Assembly (NCBI GenBank): GCA_001897355.1
Contig: MKST01000001.1
Span: 61,133 to 110,056 of the forward strand
DNA length: 48,924 nucleotides
Reading direction: 5' to 3'
Origin: Solirubrobacterales bacterium 67-14
Lineage (GTDB): Bacteria > Actinomycetota > Thermoleophilia > Solirubrobacterales > 70-9
Below the pieces are notes generated by a model. That model was not told the origin of the DNA. It was given only the letters and a program-made list of their open reading frames with translations, and searched no databases. A program made the translations under genes and the position numbers. Position 1 is the stretch's first letter; the number at the start of each line of letters is the position of its first letter. This document shows, one piece after another, positions 6,701 to 15,018 of the stretch.

Positions 6701-9700
6701 ATGCTGATCGAATTCGACGAAATCCTGCATGACCTGGAGCTGAAGCGGGCCGCGACGCTTCCGACCGAGGAACTGCCGCTGGCCGGCGTGGCCGAAGCGC
6801 TGGCCGGGCTGGAGACGGGCGACGGCGGGCTGACCGTGGCCCGCCCTGACGGCGAGCGGCCGTTCAGCGCCGCCGATGCCGGTTCGCTTGCGGCCGCGGC
6901 GCTCGGCACGGTCGCTTCGGCCCGGGGCGAGGAGATCACCGATGCCGCGGCTGCCCGTGAACTGATCCACCGCACCACCAGCCGGGTCGTCGAGCAGCTC
7001 GGACGGCTCGGGGCCGGTGCCACCGTCACCGAAGCCGACCTCTCCTCGCTGGTCGAGGCCGCGCTGATCGCCGAGGGCGAGTACGAAGTCGCCAAGGCGC
7101 TGGTCATCCGTCGCACCACGCGCAGCGCCGCGGACGCCAAAAAGGGCGCCGAGATCCGGCTGATCCGCCGCTCCGGCCAGGTCGTCCCCTGGAACGACGA
7201 GAAGATCGAGATCGCCGTGCGCAAGGCATTCCTCTCGCTCGAGCGCGATCCTGAACCGGCCTCGGCGCTTGCCGCCCGGGTGACCGAACGGGCCAAAGGG
7301 CTCGGGGTCGCCTACGTGCCGATCGAGACGGTCCAGGACTTCGTCCAGGAAGAGCTCGTACTGGCCGGACACATGCGGGTGGCCGAGCGGTACATCGTCT
7401 ACCGGGCCGAGCGCGGCCTGATCCGGGCCCGCGAGAAGCGGGAGGGAGAGACCCTCGAGACGCCGGTGCCGATCGCGGTGACCGACACGAACGGGACCAC
7501 CTCGGTCTGGGACGGCGAGGACCTGCGGCCGCGGATCGCCTTCGCCTCGATCGGGCTCGACCTGCCACACGACCAGCAGCGGATCGAGGCCGAGCTGCGC
7601 CGCGGCGTCCAGCCCGGCGTCAGCCGGGCCGAGCTTTCCAAGCTGATCATCCTCAACGCCAAGTCGCTGGTCGAGAAGGACTCCGACTACTCGAAGTTCG
7701 CCGGCCGGATCCTGCTCAGCTACGTCTACGAGGAGACGCTCGACTGGAGCATCACCAGGGACGGCATCGGGCACCTGCGCGAAGCCCATCAGAAGGCGCT
7801 CAAGCCGATGCTCGAACATGGTGCCCAGATCAAGCGGATCGACCCCAGGCTGCTCGAGTTCGACCTCGATCGACTCGCCGATGCGATCGACCCCAGCGCC
7901 GATCTCGATTTCGACTTCCTCGGCCTGCAGACCCTCTACGACCGCTACCTGATCATCGACAAGACGGGCGAGAAGGACCGCCGGATCGAAGCTCCCCAGC
8001 TCTTCTGGATGCGGGTCGCGATGGGCGTCTGCCTCCCGGAGGAAGGCGACCGGGAGCAGCGGGTGCTCGACCTCTACTCGGTCTACAAGGACCGGCGCTT
8101 CTGCTCCTCGACCCCGACCCTCTTCAACGCCGGCACCCTCCACTCGCAGCTTTCGAGCTGCTACCTCTACGTGGTCGACGACACGCTCAGCTCGATCATG
8201 CAGCGAGGAATCGCCGAGAACGCGATGTGCTCGAAGTGGGCGGGCGGACTGGGCGGCTCCTGGACCAAGGTCCGGGGCACCGGGTCTCACATCGAGTCGA
8301 CCAACGGCGAAAGCCAAGGGCTGGTCCCCTTCCTCAAGCTCCACAACGACCAGCTGGTCGCGGTCAACCAAGGCGGCAAGCGGGCCGGTTCGGGCTGCGC
8401 CTACCTGGAGACCTGGCACAACGACATCGGTGACTTCCTCGAGCTGAAGCGGAACACCGGTGACGATCGCCGTCGTACGCATGACATGAACACCGCCAAC
8501 TGGATCCCCGACCTCTTCATGAAGCGGGTCGAGGCCCGCGGGCACTGGACGCTGTTCCGCAGCTCCCAGGTCCCCGACCTGCATGAGATCTACGGCCAGG
8601 AGTTCGAGCGTCGCTACGAGGAATATGAGGCGAAGGCCGAGGCTGGTGAGATCTTCGGTCAGCGGATCCCGGCGATCGAGCTCTGGAAGCAGATGTTGAA
8701 GGTGCTCTTCGAGACCGGGCACCCCTGGATGACCTTCAAGGACGCCTGCAACGTGCGCAGCCCGCAGGATCACGCCGGGGTGATCCACAGCTCGAACCTC
8801 TGCACCGAGATCACGCTGAACACCGGCCCCGACGAGACCGCGGTCTGCAACCTCGGCTCTGTGGTGATCGACCGGCATCTCACGTCCGAAGGCGAGATCG
8901 ACCACGAGAAGCTGAAGGAGACGATCCGGATCGCGGTCCGGGCGCTCGACAACGTGATCGACGTGAACTTCTACCCGACCGAGGCAGCGAAGACCGCCAA
9001 CTCGAGGCACCGGCCGGTCGGCCTCGGCGTGATGGGGCTGCAGTACGCGCTCTACGAGAAGGGCGTCGAGTTCGGCTCGCCGGAGGCGGTCGAGTTCAAC
9101 GACGAGATGATGGAAGCGATCGCTTTCCACGCCTACTCGGCCTCCAGCGACCTGGCAGGCGAGCGTGGCGCCTACCAGAGCTACGAAGGTTCGAAGTGGA
9201 GCCGCGGCCTGCTGCCCCAGGACACGATCGACTTGCTCGAGCAGGAACGCGGCGAACCGGTCGAGGTGCCACGGGGCGGCAAACTCGACTGGGCGCCGGT
9301 CCGCGAGAAGATCGCCGCGCAGGGCATGCGGAACTCGAACGTGATCGCGATCGCACCCACCGCGACGATCGCGAACATCATGGGAACCTCACCCTGCATC
9401 GAGCCGATCTACAAGAACCTGTTCGCCAAGTCGAACCTCTCCGGGGACTTCACCATCCTCAACCCGTACCTGGTCCGTGAGCTGAAGTCAGCCGGACTCT
9501 GGAACGAGGACCTGGCCGGCGAACTGAAGTACTTCGACGGCGACCTGACCGAGATCCAGACGGTGCCGGATGAGATCAAGCGGCGCTACCGGACCGCCTT
9601 CCAGATCCCGTCCGAGTTCCTGATCGACGCCGCCGCCCGGCGCCAGAAGTGGATCGACCAGTCGCAGTCGGTCAACCTCTTCCTCGCCGAACCGGACCTC

Positions 9701-9943
9701 AAGTCGCTCAGCCACATGTACCGCCGGGCCTGGCATGCCGGGCTCAAGACCACCTATTACCTGCGGACCCTCGGCGCCTCGGCGATCGAGAAGTCCACGG
9801 TGAGCAAGGTAGTCGCACAATCCGAACCCGAGGCGGTGATCGAACCGGAGGAAGCGATGGGCGACACGACACTGACCCCGGAGCAGATGGCCTGCTCGGT
9901 CGAGGCCGCCCGTAACGGGGAGGAGTGCGAGGCCTGCCAGTGA
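6701..9943 (+). CDS. nrdA: Ribonucleotide reductase alpha subunit with two N-terminal ATP-cones
   Basis: A 1080-residue large subunit that reduces ribonucleoside diphosphates with NrdB. Residues about 45-140 form a degenerate ATP-cone lacking most nucleotide-contact residues. Residues about 147-240 form a good one (RRSGQVVPWNDEKIEIAV). The catalytic barrel shows Cys487 (QLSSCYL), the NLCTEI loop with Asn699, Cys701 and Glu703, Cys716 (AVCNLG), and the radical-transfer pair Tyr1019-Tyr1020 (TYYLRTLG). The C-terminal tail ends CEACQ, the shuttle cysteine pair Cys1076/Cys1079. The ATG at 6701 is preceded by an AGAAGAGAAGGA-type ribosome site. It lies in one operon with nrdB. The intact YY pair and tail indicate a working class I partner even though NrdB lacks the Tyr. 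Confidence 0.95.
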   Translation: MLIEFDEILHDLELKRAATLPTEELPLAGVAEALAGLETGDGGLTVARPDGERPFSAADAGSLAAAALGTVASARGEEITDAAAARELIHRTTSRVVEQLGRLGAGATVTEADLSSLVEAALIAEGEYEVAKALVIRRTTRSAADAKKGAEIRLIRRSGQVVPWNDEKIEIAVRKAFLSLERDPEPASALAARVTERAKGLGVAYVPIETVQDFVQEELVLAGHMRVAERYIVYRAERGLIRAREKREGETLETPVPIAVTDTNGTTSVWDGEDLRPRIAFASIGLDLPHDQQRIEAELRRGVQPGVSRAELSKLIILNAKSLVEKDSDYSKFAGRILLSYVYEETLDWSITRDGIGHLREAHQKALKPMLEHGAQIKRIDPRLLEFDLDRLADAIDPSADLDFDFLGLQTLYDRYLIIDKTGEKDRRIEAPQLFWMRVAMGVCLPEEGDREQRVLDLYSVYKDRRFCSSTPTLFNAGTLHSQLSSCYLYVVDDTLSSIMQRGIAENAMCSKWAGGLGGSWTKVRGTGSHIESTNGESQGLVPFLKLHNDQLVAVNQGGKRAGSGCAYLETWHNDIGDFLELKRNTGDDRRRTHDMNTANWIPDLFMKRVEARGHWTLFRSSQVPDLHEIYGQEFERRYEEYEAKAEAGEIFGQRIPAIELWKQMLKVLFETGHPWMTFKDACNVRSPQDHAGVIHSSNLCTEITLNTGPDETAVCNLGSVVIDRHLTSEGEIDHEKLKETIRIAVRALDNVIDVNFYPTEAAKTANSRHRPVGLGVMGLQYALYEKGVEFGSPEAVEFNDEMMEAIAFHAYSASSDLAGERGAYQSYEGSKWSRGLLPQDTIDLLEQERGEPVEVPRGGKLDWAPVREKIAAQGMRNSNVIAIAPTATIANIMGTSPCIEPIYKNLFAKSNLSGDFTILNPYLVRELKSAGLWNEDLAGELKYFDGDLTEIQTVPDEIKRRYRTAFQIPSEFLIDAAARRQKWIDQSQSVNLFLAEPDLKSLSHMYRRAWHAGLKTTYYLRTLGASAIEKSTVSKVVAQSEPEAVIEPEEAMGDTTLTPEQMACSVEAARNGEECEACQ

Positions 9944-9965
9944 CCAGAGGCAAGGAGATCGGAGG

Positions 9966-10430
9966 TCAGGGTCGCCAGTCGGGATCTTTCCAGTCGTCGG
10001 CGTCTGGGGTGGGGCGGGTGATGCGGAGCGAGTCGCTTACCTTCAGGTCTCCGGTCGTGACCGTTATGACCGTCCTGCCGCGGGCTTTGCGGCCGGGCTG
10101 GATCGCGATCGGCATCCAGCTCACGGCGCCCGGCTTCACATTTCGGATCCCGACGAGCCGCGGGGTGAGAACGTGCGGGTTGGACGACCGGACCTTCAAT
10201 TCGAGGGTCTGGCGCTTCGAGCCCTTGCTGGTGCGGATGTAGATGATCGCGCGGGTCAGCCCGGTGGCCGGGAGCTTCCGGGGCTTGACGTTGAGGCCCA
10301 GGGCCCGGACGGTTCCGACCTGGCTGCGGTCCACGTTTGCGACACCCGATTCGGCACTGGCGGTGCCACCGATATCGACCAGTCCGATCGAAACGACGGC
10401 GATCGCGATGATCTTTCCCCAACGGTTCAT
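9966..10430 (-). CDS. Small secreted protein of unknown function
   Basis: The ATG at 10430 has an excellent ribosome site (GGAGGGAAG directly upstream). An in-frame ATG at 10466 is less likely. The 154-residue product begins with a Sec signal peptide (MNRWGKIIAIAVVSIGL, cleavage after ASA). The mature part is a predicted all-beta domain with repeated basic and hydrophobic strands (VGTVRALGLNVKPRKLPAT, GRKARGRTVITVTTG). It ends in a hydrophilic tail with Asp, Trp and Pro (DADDWKDPDWRP). I do not recognise the family. It is convergent with nrdA (22 bases apart) and stands alone on its strand. Confidence 0.75.
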   Translation of the reverse strand: MNRWGKIIAIAVVSIGLVDIGGTASAESGVANVDRSQVGTVRALGLNVKPRKLPATGLTRAIIYIRTSKGSKRQTLELKVRSSNPHVLTPRLVGIRNVKPGAVSWMPIAIQPGRKARGRTVITVTTGDLKVSDSLRITRPTPDADDWKDPDWRP

Positions 10431-10531
10431 CTTCCCTCCAAGGTTCGGTGCCGGGCTCGCTCGCATCAGCGTCAGCGAGTGCTAACGACAAACTAACAGA
10501 ACGCTAAGGCGGATTCAGGGGGACCGCTCGA

Positions 10532-11956
10532 TCAGCCGCCCTGCAGGGTGATGAAGCGCTCCTCGGTCATCTCGATGATCGAGTAGGCCGGACCTTCTCG
10601 GGTGTTGCCGGAATCCTTGACCCCGCCGTAGGGCTGCTGGTCGGCCCGGAAGGTCGGCACCTCGTTGATCAGCACGCCGCCGAAGTCGAGCGTGTTGGCT
10701 GCCTTCAGACCGAGGCCCATGTCGCGCGTGAAGACGCCCGCCTGGAGGCCGAACTTGGAATCGTTGGCATCGGCCAGTGCCTGGTCGAAATCGCTGAAGC
10801 GATCGATCGTCGCGACCGGCCCGAAGATCTCCTCGCACCACACCTTGGCTTCGTGCGAGGGGCCTTCGAGCAGGGTCGGGGCCAGGCAGCGGTCCTCGTC
10901 GACCAGCTCACCGCCGGTCAGCAGCTTCGCCCCGCCGGCCACCGCCTCGTCGACCCATTCCTTGACCCGGTCCCGGTCGCCGCGGGTGATCAGCGGGCCG
11001 ACGTCGGTCTCGTCGCTGGCCGGGTCACCGACCTTGAGCTGCTCGACCTTGGCGACCAACCGCTCGATGAACTGGTCGGCGACCGCCTCGTGGACGAGGA
11101 TCCGCTGAGTCGAGATGCAGGACTGGCCGGCGTGTGAGAAGGCGTGGATCTGGGCCTTGTCGGCGGCCGTCTCCCAGTCCCCATCATCGTTGATGATCAG
11201 CGGGGCGTTCGAGCCGAGCTCGAGCCCGACCCGCTTGTGTGGGACCTTGGAACGGATGCCCCAGCCGACCGGGGCCGAACCGGTGAAGGAGATCGCTGCG
11301 GTCAGGGGATGCTCGACGATCGCGTTGCCGACCGTGGAACCAGCGCCGGGTACGATCGAAAGCCAACCCACCGGCAGGCCGGCTTCGATCAGGATCTCGG
11401 CTAGCTTGATCGACGAAACCGGGGTCTGGCCGGCCGGTTTCAGCACCACCGCGTTGCCGGCCGCGATCGCCGGGCCAAGCTTGTGGCAGACCAAGTTCAG
11501 CGGGAAGTTGAAGGGGCTGATCGCGCCGACCACCCCGAGCGGCACCCGCAGCATCACGCCGAGCTTGCCGACCCCGGCCGAAGAGGCCGCCATCGGCACG
11601 GTGCCGCCGGTCAGCTTGCGGGCCTCGACCGCCGAGAAGGTCATCGTGTCGGCGGCCCGGGCGGCCTCGCCCCGCGCCGTCTTGATCGGCTTGCCGGCCT
11701 CGGCCGAAATCGTCTGGGCCAGATCCTCCTGGCGCTCCTTGATCAGGTGGGCGGCCCGGTCGAGGATCTCGGCCCGCTCGTACTGAGGGATCGGCGCTTC
11801 GGTGAAGACCTTGTGGGCGGCCTGTGCCGCCTGGTCTACGGTGCCTTCGTCACCTTGGGCGACCCGGGCGACCAGGCTTTCGTCCCACGGGCTGAGCACC
11901 TCGTCCCAGTCACCGGTTTCGACCCATTCACCTGCCAAAAGCAACTTGTGATCCAA
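10532..11956 (-). CDS. NAD(P)-dependent aldehyde dehydrogenase
   Basis: A 474-residue aldehyde dehydrogenase. It has the cofactor region (SPFNFPLNL, VLKPAGQTP), ISFTGSAPVG, the general-base Glu in GLELGSNAP, the catalytic Cys in AGQSCISTQR and EEIFGPV. The ELGSNAP and SHAGQSC variants resemble the succinate-semialdehyde/phosphonoacetaldehyde/lactaldehyde-type branch; the substrate is not clear from sequence. I place the start at TTG 11956, with GAGGAGA upstream, because it gives MDHKLLLAGEW, the usual first strand. The frame extends to ATG 12097, but that part has no family similarity and overlaps the divergent gene. It stands alone on its strand. Confidence 0.9.
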   Translation of the reverse strand: MDHKLLLAGEWVETGDWDEVLSPWDESLVARVAQGDEGTVDQAAQAAHKVFTEAPIPQYERAEILDRAAHLIKERQEDLAQTISAEAGKPIKTARGEAARAADTMTFSAVEARKLTGGTVPMAASSAGVGKLGVMLRVPLGVVGAISPFNFPLNLVCHKLGPAIAAGNAVVLKPAGQTPVSSIKLAEILIEAGLPVGWLSIVPGAGSTVGNAIVEHPLTAAISFTGSAPVGWGIRSKVPHKRVGLELGSNAPLIINDDGDWETAADKAQIHAFSHAGQSCISTQRILVHEAVADQFIERLVAKVEQLKVGDPASDETDVGPLITRGDRDRVKEWVDEAVAGGAKLLTGGELVDEDRCLAPTLLEGPSHEAKVWCEEIFGPVATIDRFSDFDQALADANDSKFGLQAGVFTRDMGLGLKAANTLDFGGVLINEVPTFRADQQPYGGVKDSGNTREGPAYSIIEMTEERFITLQGG

Positions 11957-12069
11957 CGCGACTTCTCCTCGGATTTCGCTGATTGGGGCTGGTCCGTCCC
12001 CCGGAAAGACTCCTTTCAAAGATAATGCCAGGCCGCGACCTTCTGCCCCGGAACCTGTTGGGACAAGAG

Positions 12070-13227
12070 ATGCCCTCCCACCCTGACAAAACGTCAAATT
12101 CGTGCCCGCCTACCCGCCCCGGGCGTCGGCTGCTGCTGCCGCTCCTCATCGCAGCGGCCCTGCTCTTGCCCTCCTTGGCCTCGCCCGCGTCCTCGGGGGC
12201 CGTCACCTGGCAGGTCCGTGGCGGTGGCTTCGGCCACGGCATCGGGATGAGCGCCTACGGCGCCTACGGCATGGGCCTCGACGGCTACAAGTACGGCCGC
12301 ATCCTGCGCCAGTACTACCGTGGCATCCAGATCCGCAAGCTGAAGAAGCAGCGCAACATCAAGGTGCTGCTCGACGTCGACTCGACCCCCTGGTTCAGCG
12401 GCGCCCGCTGGGCCTGCGGCCGCAAGCTGCTGCCTCGCCTGACCTACGGGGCGGCACTCGGCCGCAGCGGGATCTACCTGAAGGGGGCCGGTGGCAAGCC
12501 GCTCAAGAAATGCGGTCGGGTGCTGAGGACCGAAGCCAACGAGAGCGTCGTCTTCAAAGGCCTCGGCCATTACCGGGGCGGGGTCGAGATCACCCGCGGC
12601 GGCGGTTCGCTCTACGTGGTCAACAACGTGCCGGTCAACCTCTACTGCCGGGGCGTGCTCGCCAACGAGATCATCCCCTCCTGGCCGCTGGAGACGATCA
12701 AGGCCTTCGCGCTCGCGGCCCGTTCGATCGGCCTTTCGTCGAAGGGGACCCACACCGGCTTCGACGTCTACCCGGATACCCGCAGCCAGGTTTATGGACC
12801 GATCTCATCCGAGTACCCGCAGACCAACCGGGGCTGCGCCAAGACCGCCAACCAGGTGTTGATGTACGGCGGCAAGGTGGCGGTCGCGCTCTTCTCCGCT
12901 TCCTCGGGTGGACATACCGAGAACGTCGAAAACGTCTGGTTCGGCGACCCGGTGCCCTACCTGCGCGGCGTGCCCGACCCCTGGGACAAGGTCTCGCCCT
13001 ACCACCGCTGGACCTACAGCTACACCCCGGCCCGCATGAACTCGCTGCTCAGCAGCTACGTCTCGGGCCGCCTGAAGAAGGTCCAGATCACCAAGTACGG
13101 GGTCTCCAAGCGAGTGATCTGGGCCCGGCTCTACGGTACCGGCGGGGTCACGAGAATCCGCGGCGACTCCCTCCAGTACGCTCTGGGATTGCCAGACCGC
13201 TTGATCCTCTCGATCGCCAAGCGTTAG
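12070..13227 (+). CDS. Secreted SpoIID/LytB-domain protein
   Basis: A 385-residue protein from ATG 12070; an in-frame ATG at 12025 is possible. It has a Sec signal peptide (RRLLLPLLIAAALLLPSLA). Directly after it comes GGGFGHGIGMSAYGAYGMG, then the SpoIID core: VNLYCRGVLANEIIPSWP, IKAFALAARS, SQVYGPISSE and FSASSGGHTENVENVW. Actinobacterial members of this family are exported, and the domain is related to the sporulation murein transglycosylase SpoIID. Most of these hosts do not form endospores, so a cell-wall role is more likely than sporulation. A hairpin follows 40 bases after the stop. It is divergent from the aldehyde dehydrogenase. Confidence 0.88.
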   Translation: MPSHPDKTSNSCPPTRPGRRLLLPLLIAAALLLPSLASPASSGAVTWQVRGGGFGHGIGMSAYGAYGMGLDGYKYGRILRQYYRGIQIRKLKKQRNIKVLLDVDSTPWFSGARWACGRKLLPRLTYGAALGRSGIYLKGAGGKPLKKCGRVLRTEANESVVFKGLGHYRGGVEITRGGGSLYVVNNVPVNLYCRGVLANEIIPSWPLETIKAFALAARSIGLSSKGTHTGFDVYPDTRSQVYGPISSEYPQTNRGCAKTANQVLMYGGKVAVALFSASSGGHTENVENVWFGDPVPYLRGVPDPWDKVSPYHRWTYSYTPARMNSLLSSYVSGRLKKVQITKYGVSKRVIWARLYGTGGVTRIRGDSLQYALGLPDRLILSIAKR

Positions 13228-13266
13228 CGACCCAAGCGTGCGATGTTGATCCGGCCACTAACCGGA

Positions 13267-13301
13267 GCCGGCCCAACCATTCATTGCTTCTATGGGCCGG
13301 C
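13267..13301 (+). terminator. Hairpin after the SpoIID-domain gene
   Basis: GCCGGCCCA at 13267-13275 pairs perfectly with TGGGCCGGC at 13293-13301 over a 17-base loop, 40 bases after the stop, followed by GGGTTTG. It probably ends the plus-strand transcript. Confidence 0.5.
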
Positions 13302-13315
13302 GGGTTTGACTGGGA

Positions 13316-13335
13316 GGGCGGGTTGGACCCCGCCC
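13316..13335. terminator. Second hairpin between convergent genes
   Basis: GGGCGGG (13316-13322) and CCCGCCC (13329-13335) form a 7-base-pair stem 15 bases past the stop of the minus-strand PAP2 gene. It could stop transcription from either side. There is no clear U tract. Confidence 0.45.
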
Positions 13336-13349
13336 GACTTGCAGTTAAG

Positions 13350-13886
13350 TCAGAAGTCGTACGGTGCGTCGGGGTCTTCTTCGAGACCCTCAAGTACGTT
13401 GCCAGCGACCGCTCCGAGGCCGATGCCGAGCACGGCTCCGGCAGCGATGTCGCTGGGGTAGTGCATGCCCAGGTAGGGGCGGGAGACGGCCATCACGGCG
13501 GCGGCGCCGAAGAGGGCGAGCTTCATTTCCGGGCGGATCCGGCTCATCGCGGTGGCCGCGGCAAACGATGCCGTCGCGTGGGCGGAAGGGAAGGAAAGCG
13601 ATGAAGGGGCACCGCCGAGCGGGGGTAGGCCTTCGAGCTCGGGCCGTGGCCGCCGGACGACCAGCTTGACCAGGAAGTTGAGGCCGATCGCCAACGGGCC
13701 GAGCAGCGAGGCGGCCAGCCACTGCTTGCGGTGCTTGCCATCGAAGGCCGCCCCGGCCAGGCCGATGCCGAACCAGAGATAGCCGTTCTCGCCCGACTTC
13801 GAGATCGTCATCGCCGACTTCTCGGCCACCGGGTGGTGGCCTCGGGTCCGCATCGTCTTCAGCACTTTCAAATCCAGCTGCTTCAT
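13350..13886 (-). CDS. PAP2-family membrane phosphatase
   Basis: A 178-residue integral membrane protein with the three-part acid phosphatase signature: KLVVRRPRP (Lys-x6-Arg-Pro), FPSAHATAS (Pro-Ser-Ala-His) and SRPYLGMHYPSD (Ser-Arg-x5-His-x3-Asp). The family removes phosphate from lipid phosphates such as phosphatidate or undecaprenyl diphosphate; which one is unknown here. I favour ATG 13886 (MKQLDLKVL), but ATG 13910 is in frame and neither has a good ribosome site. The start region meets that of the divergent membrane-protein gene, so the two promoters must overlap or the transcripts be leaderless. Confidence 0.87.
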   Translation of the reverse strand: MKQLDLKVLKTMRTRGHHPVAEKSAMTISKSGENGYLWFGIGLAGAAFDGKHRKQWLAASLLGPLAIGLNFLVKLVVRRPRPELEGLPPLGGAPSSLSFPSAHATASFAAATAMSRIRPEMKLALFGAAAVMAVSRPYLGMHYPSDIAAGAVLGIGLGAVAGNVLEGLEEDPDAPYDF

Positions 13887-13926
13887 GAAAAGGGCAGGAT
13901 ACGGAGCCATTCGGGATGATCGCCGC

Positions 13927-15018
13927 GTGGCGCGTCCGGAACCAGAGACCGAGGAGCAGTTCGAGCGTGAGTTCAGGCGGGCCGGCCTGCCGCTCCTGAC
14001 CGAGAATTACTCGGCCTCGGAAGACATCTTCAACCGCGCGGTGCCGCTGCTTGGGCTGGTGCTCATCCTCGAGGTGCTGGGCCCGCTGAACAAGAGCTGG
14101 ACGACCCTGGGCAACGTAGCCTCGGTCGTGACCGCGATTTTGCTGATGCTGGTTGCGCTCGGGGTGATCAACCGCATGCGCGGCCGTCCGTTCTTCTCTC
14201 TGCCGCGCAAGGTAGGACGGCCGGAGCTGGCCGCCTTCGTGATCGTCCCGGCGCTGTTGCCGGGGATCATCTCTGGCCATTGGGGCATCGCCTCCCTCAC
14301 CGCGCTCTTCAACCTGGGTCTGTTGTTCCTGATCCTCGGGGTGGTCGGTTTCGGTCTGATCTCGATCGTCCGCTGGGCGCTGGCCCGCCTGCTCGGCGAG
14401 CTTTCGCGTTCGCTGGGCCTCTTGGTCAAGGCGGTGCCGCTGCTGATGATCTTCTCGCTGATCCTCTTCCTGACCCCGGAGCTCTGGCAGGTCTTCAGCC
14501 AGTTGCCCGACGCCTCGCTGCTCCTGCTGGTCGGGCTCTTCATGCTGCTCGGTTCGGCCTTCCTGATCGCCCGGATTCCCCACGAGGTCGCCGCACTGGA
14601 GCAGGAGGCAGGGTCGGGCGGCCCGCCGCTCAAGCCGCGGCAGCGCTTCAACGTCGGCCTGGTCCTCTTCGTCAGCCAGTCACTCCAGGTGCTGCTGGTC
14701 GCCCTGGCGGTCGCCGTCTTCTTCGTGATCTTCGGCCTGCTCACGATCGGCGCCGACACGGTCACCAGCTGGACCACCCACCCGGCCGATGTCTGGTTCG
14801 AGTTCCAGCTGGCCGGCCGGGAAGCGGCGATGACCCGCGAACTCCTCCGCGTGGCGACCGCGATCGCCTCCTTCACGGGGCTCTACTTCGCGATCTCGAT
14901 GCTGACCGACGATCTCTACCGCAAGGAATTCCTCAGCCGGATCACCGACGAGATGGAAGCGACCTTCGTCCGCCGGGTCGAGTACCTGAAGCTGATCGGC
15001 AAGGGCGATGCCTCCTAG
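13927..15018 (+). CDS. Polytopic membrane protein of unknown function
   Basis: 363 residues from GTG 13927; an ATG at 13885 is in frame but would overlap the divergent PAP2 start. A charged N-terminus (RPEPETEEQFEREFRR) precedes about eight hydrophobic segments, for example AVPLLGLVLILEVLGPL, VPLLMIFSLILFLTPELW and LLLLVGLFMLLGSAFLIA. A hydrophilic loop near residues 215-240 and a C-terminal charged helix (EMEATFVRRVEYLKLIGKG) follow. I do not recognise a family. The stop codon shares the bases CTAG with the stop of the convergent downstream gene. No motif points to transport or enzymatic activity. Confidence 0.75.
   Translation: MARPEPETEEQFEREFRRAGLPLLTENYSASEDIFNRAVPLLGLVLILEVLGPLNKSWTTLGNVASVVTAILLMLVALGVINRMRGRPFFSLPRKVGRPELAAFVIVPALLPGIISGHWGIASLTALFNLGLLFLILGVVGFGLISIVRWALARLLGELSRSLGLLVKAVPLLMIFSLILFLTPELWQVFSQLPDASLLLLVGLFMLLGSAFLIARIPHEVAALEQEAGSGGPPLKPRQRFNVGLVLFVSQSLQVLLVALAVAVFFVIFGLLTIGADTVTSWTTHPADVWFEFQLAGREAAMTRELLRVATAIASFTGLYFAISMLTDDLYRKEFLSRITDEMEATFVRRVEYLKLIGKGDAS

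Noticed and set aside
6653-9130. An 825-residue open frame on the minus strand across nrdA
   Set aside because: It is the antisense of a certain, fully conserved nrdA; its product is Asp/Val/Leu-rich shadow sequence with no domain. GC-rich codon use leaves this antisense phase free of stops.
13350-13886. PAP2 gene as part of the glycan cluster
   Set aside because: Undecaprenyl diphosphate recycling would fit, but it lies 4.5 kb away among unrelated genes; no support beyond the family.
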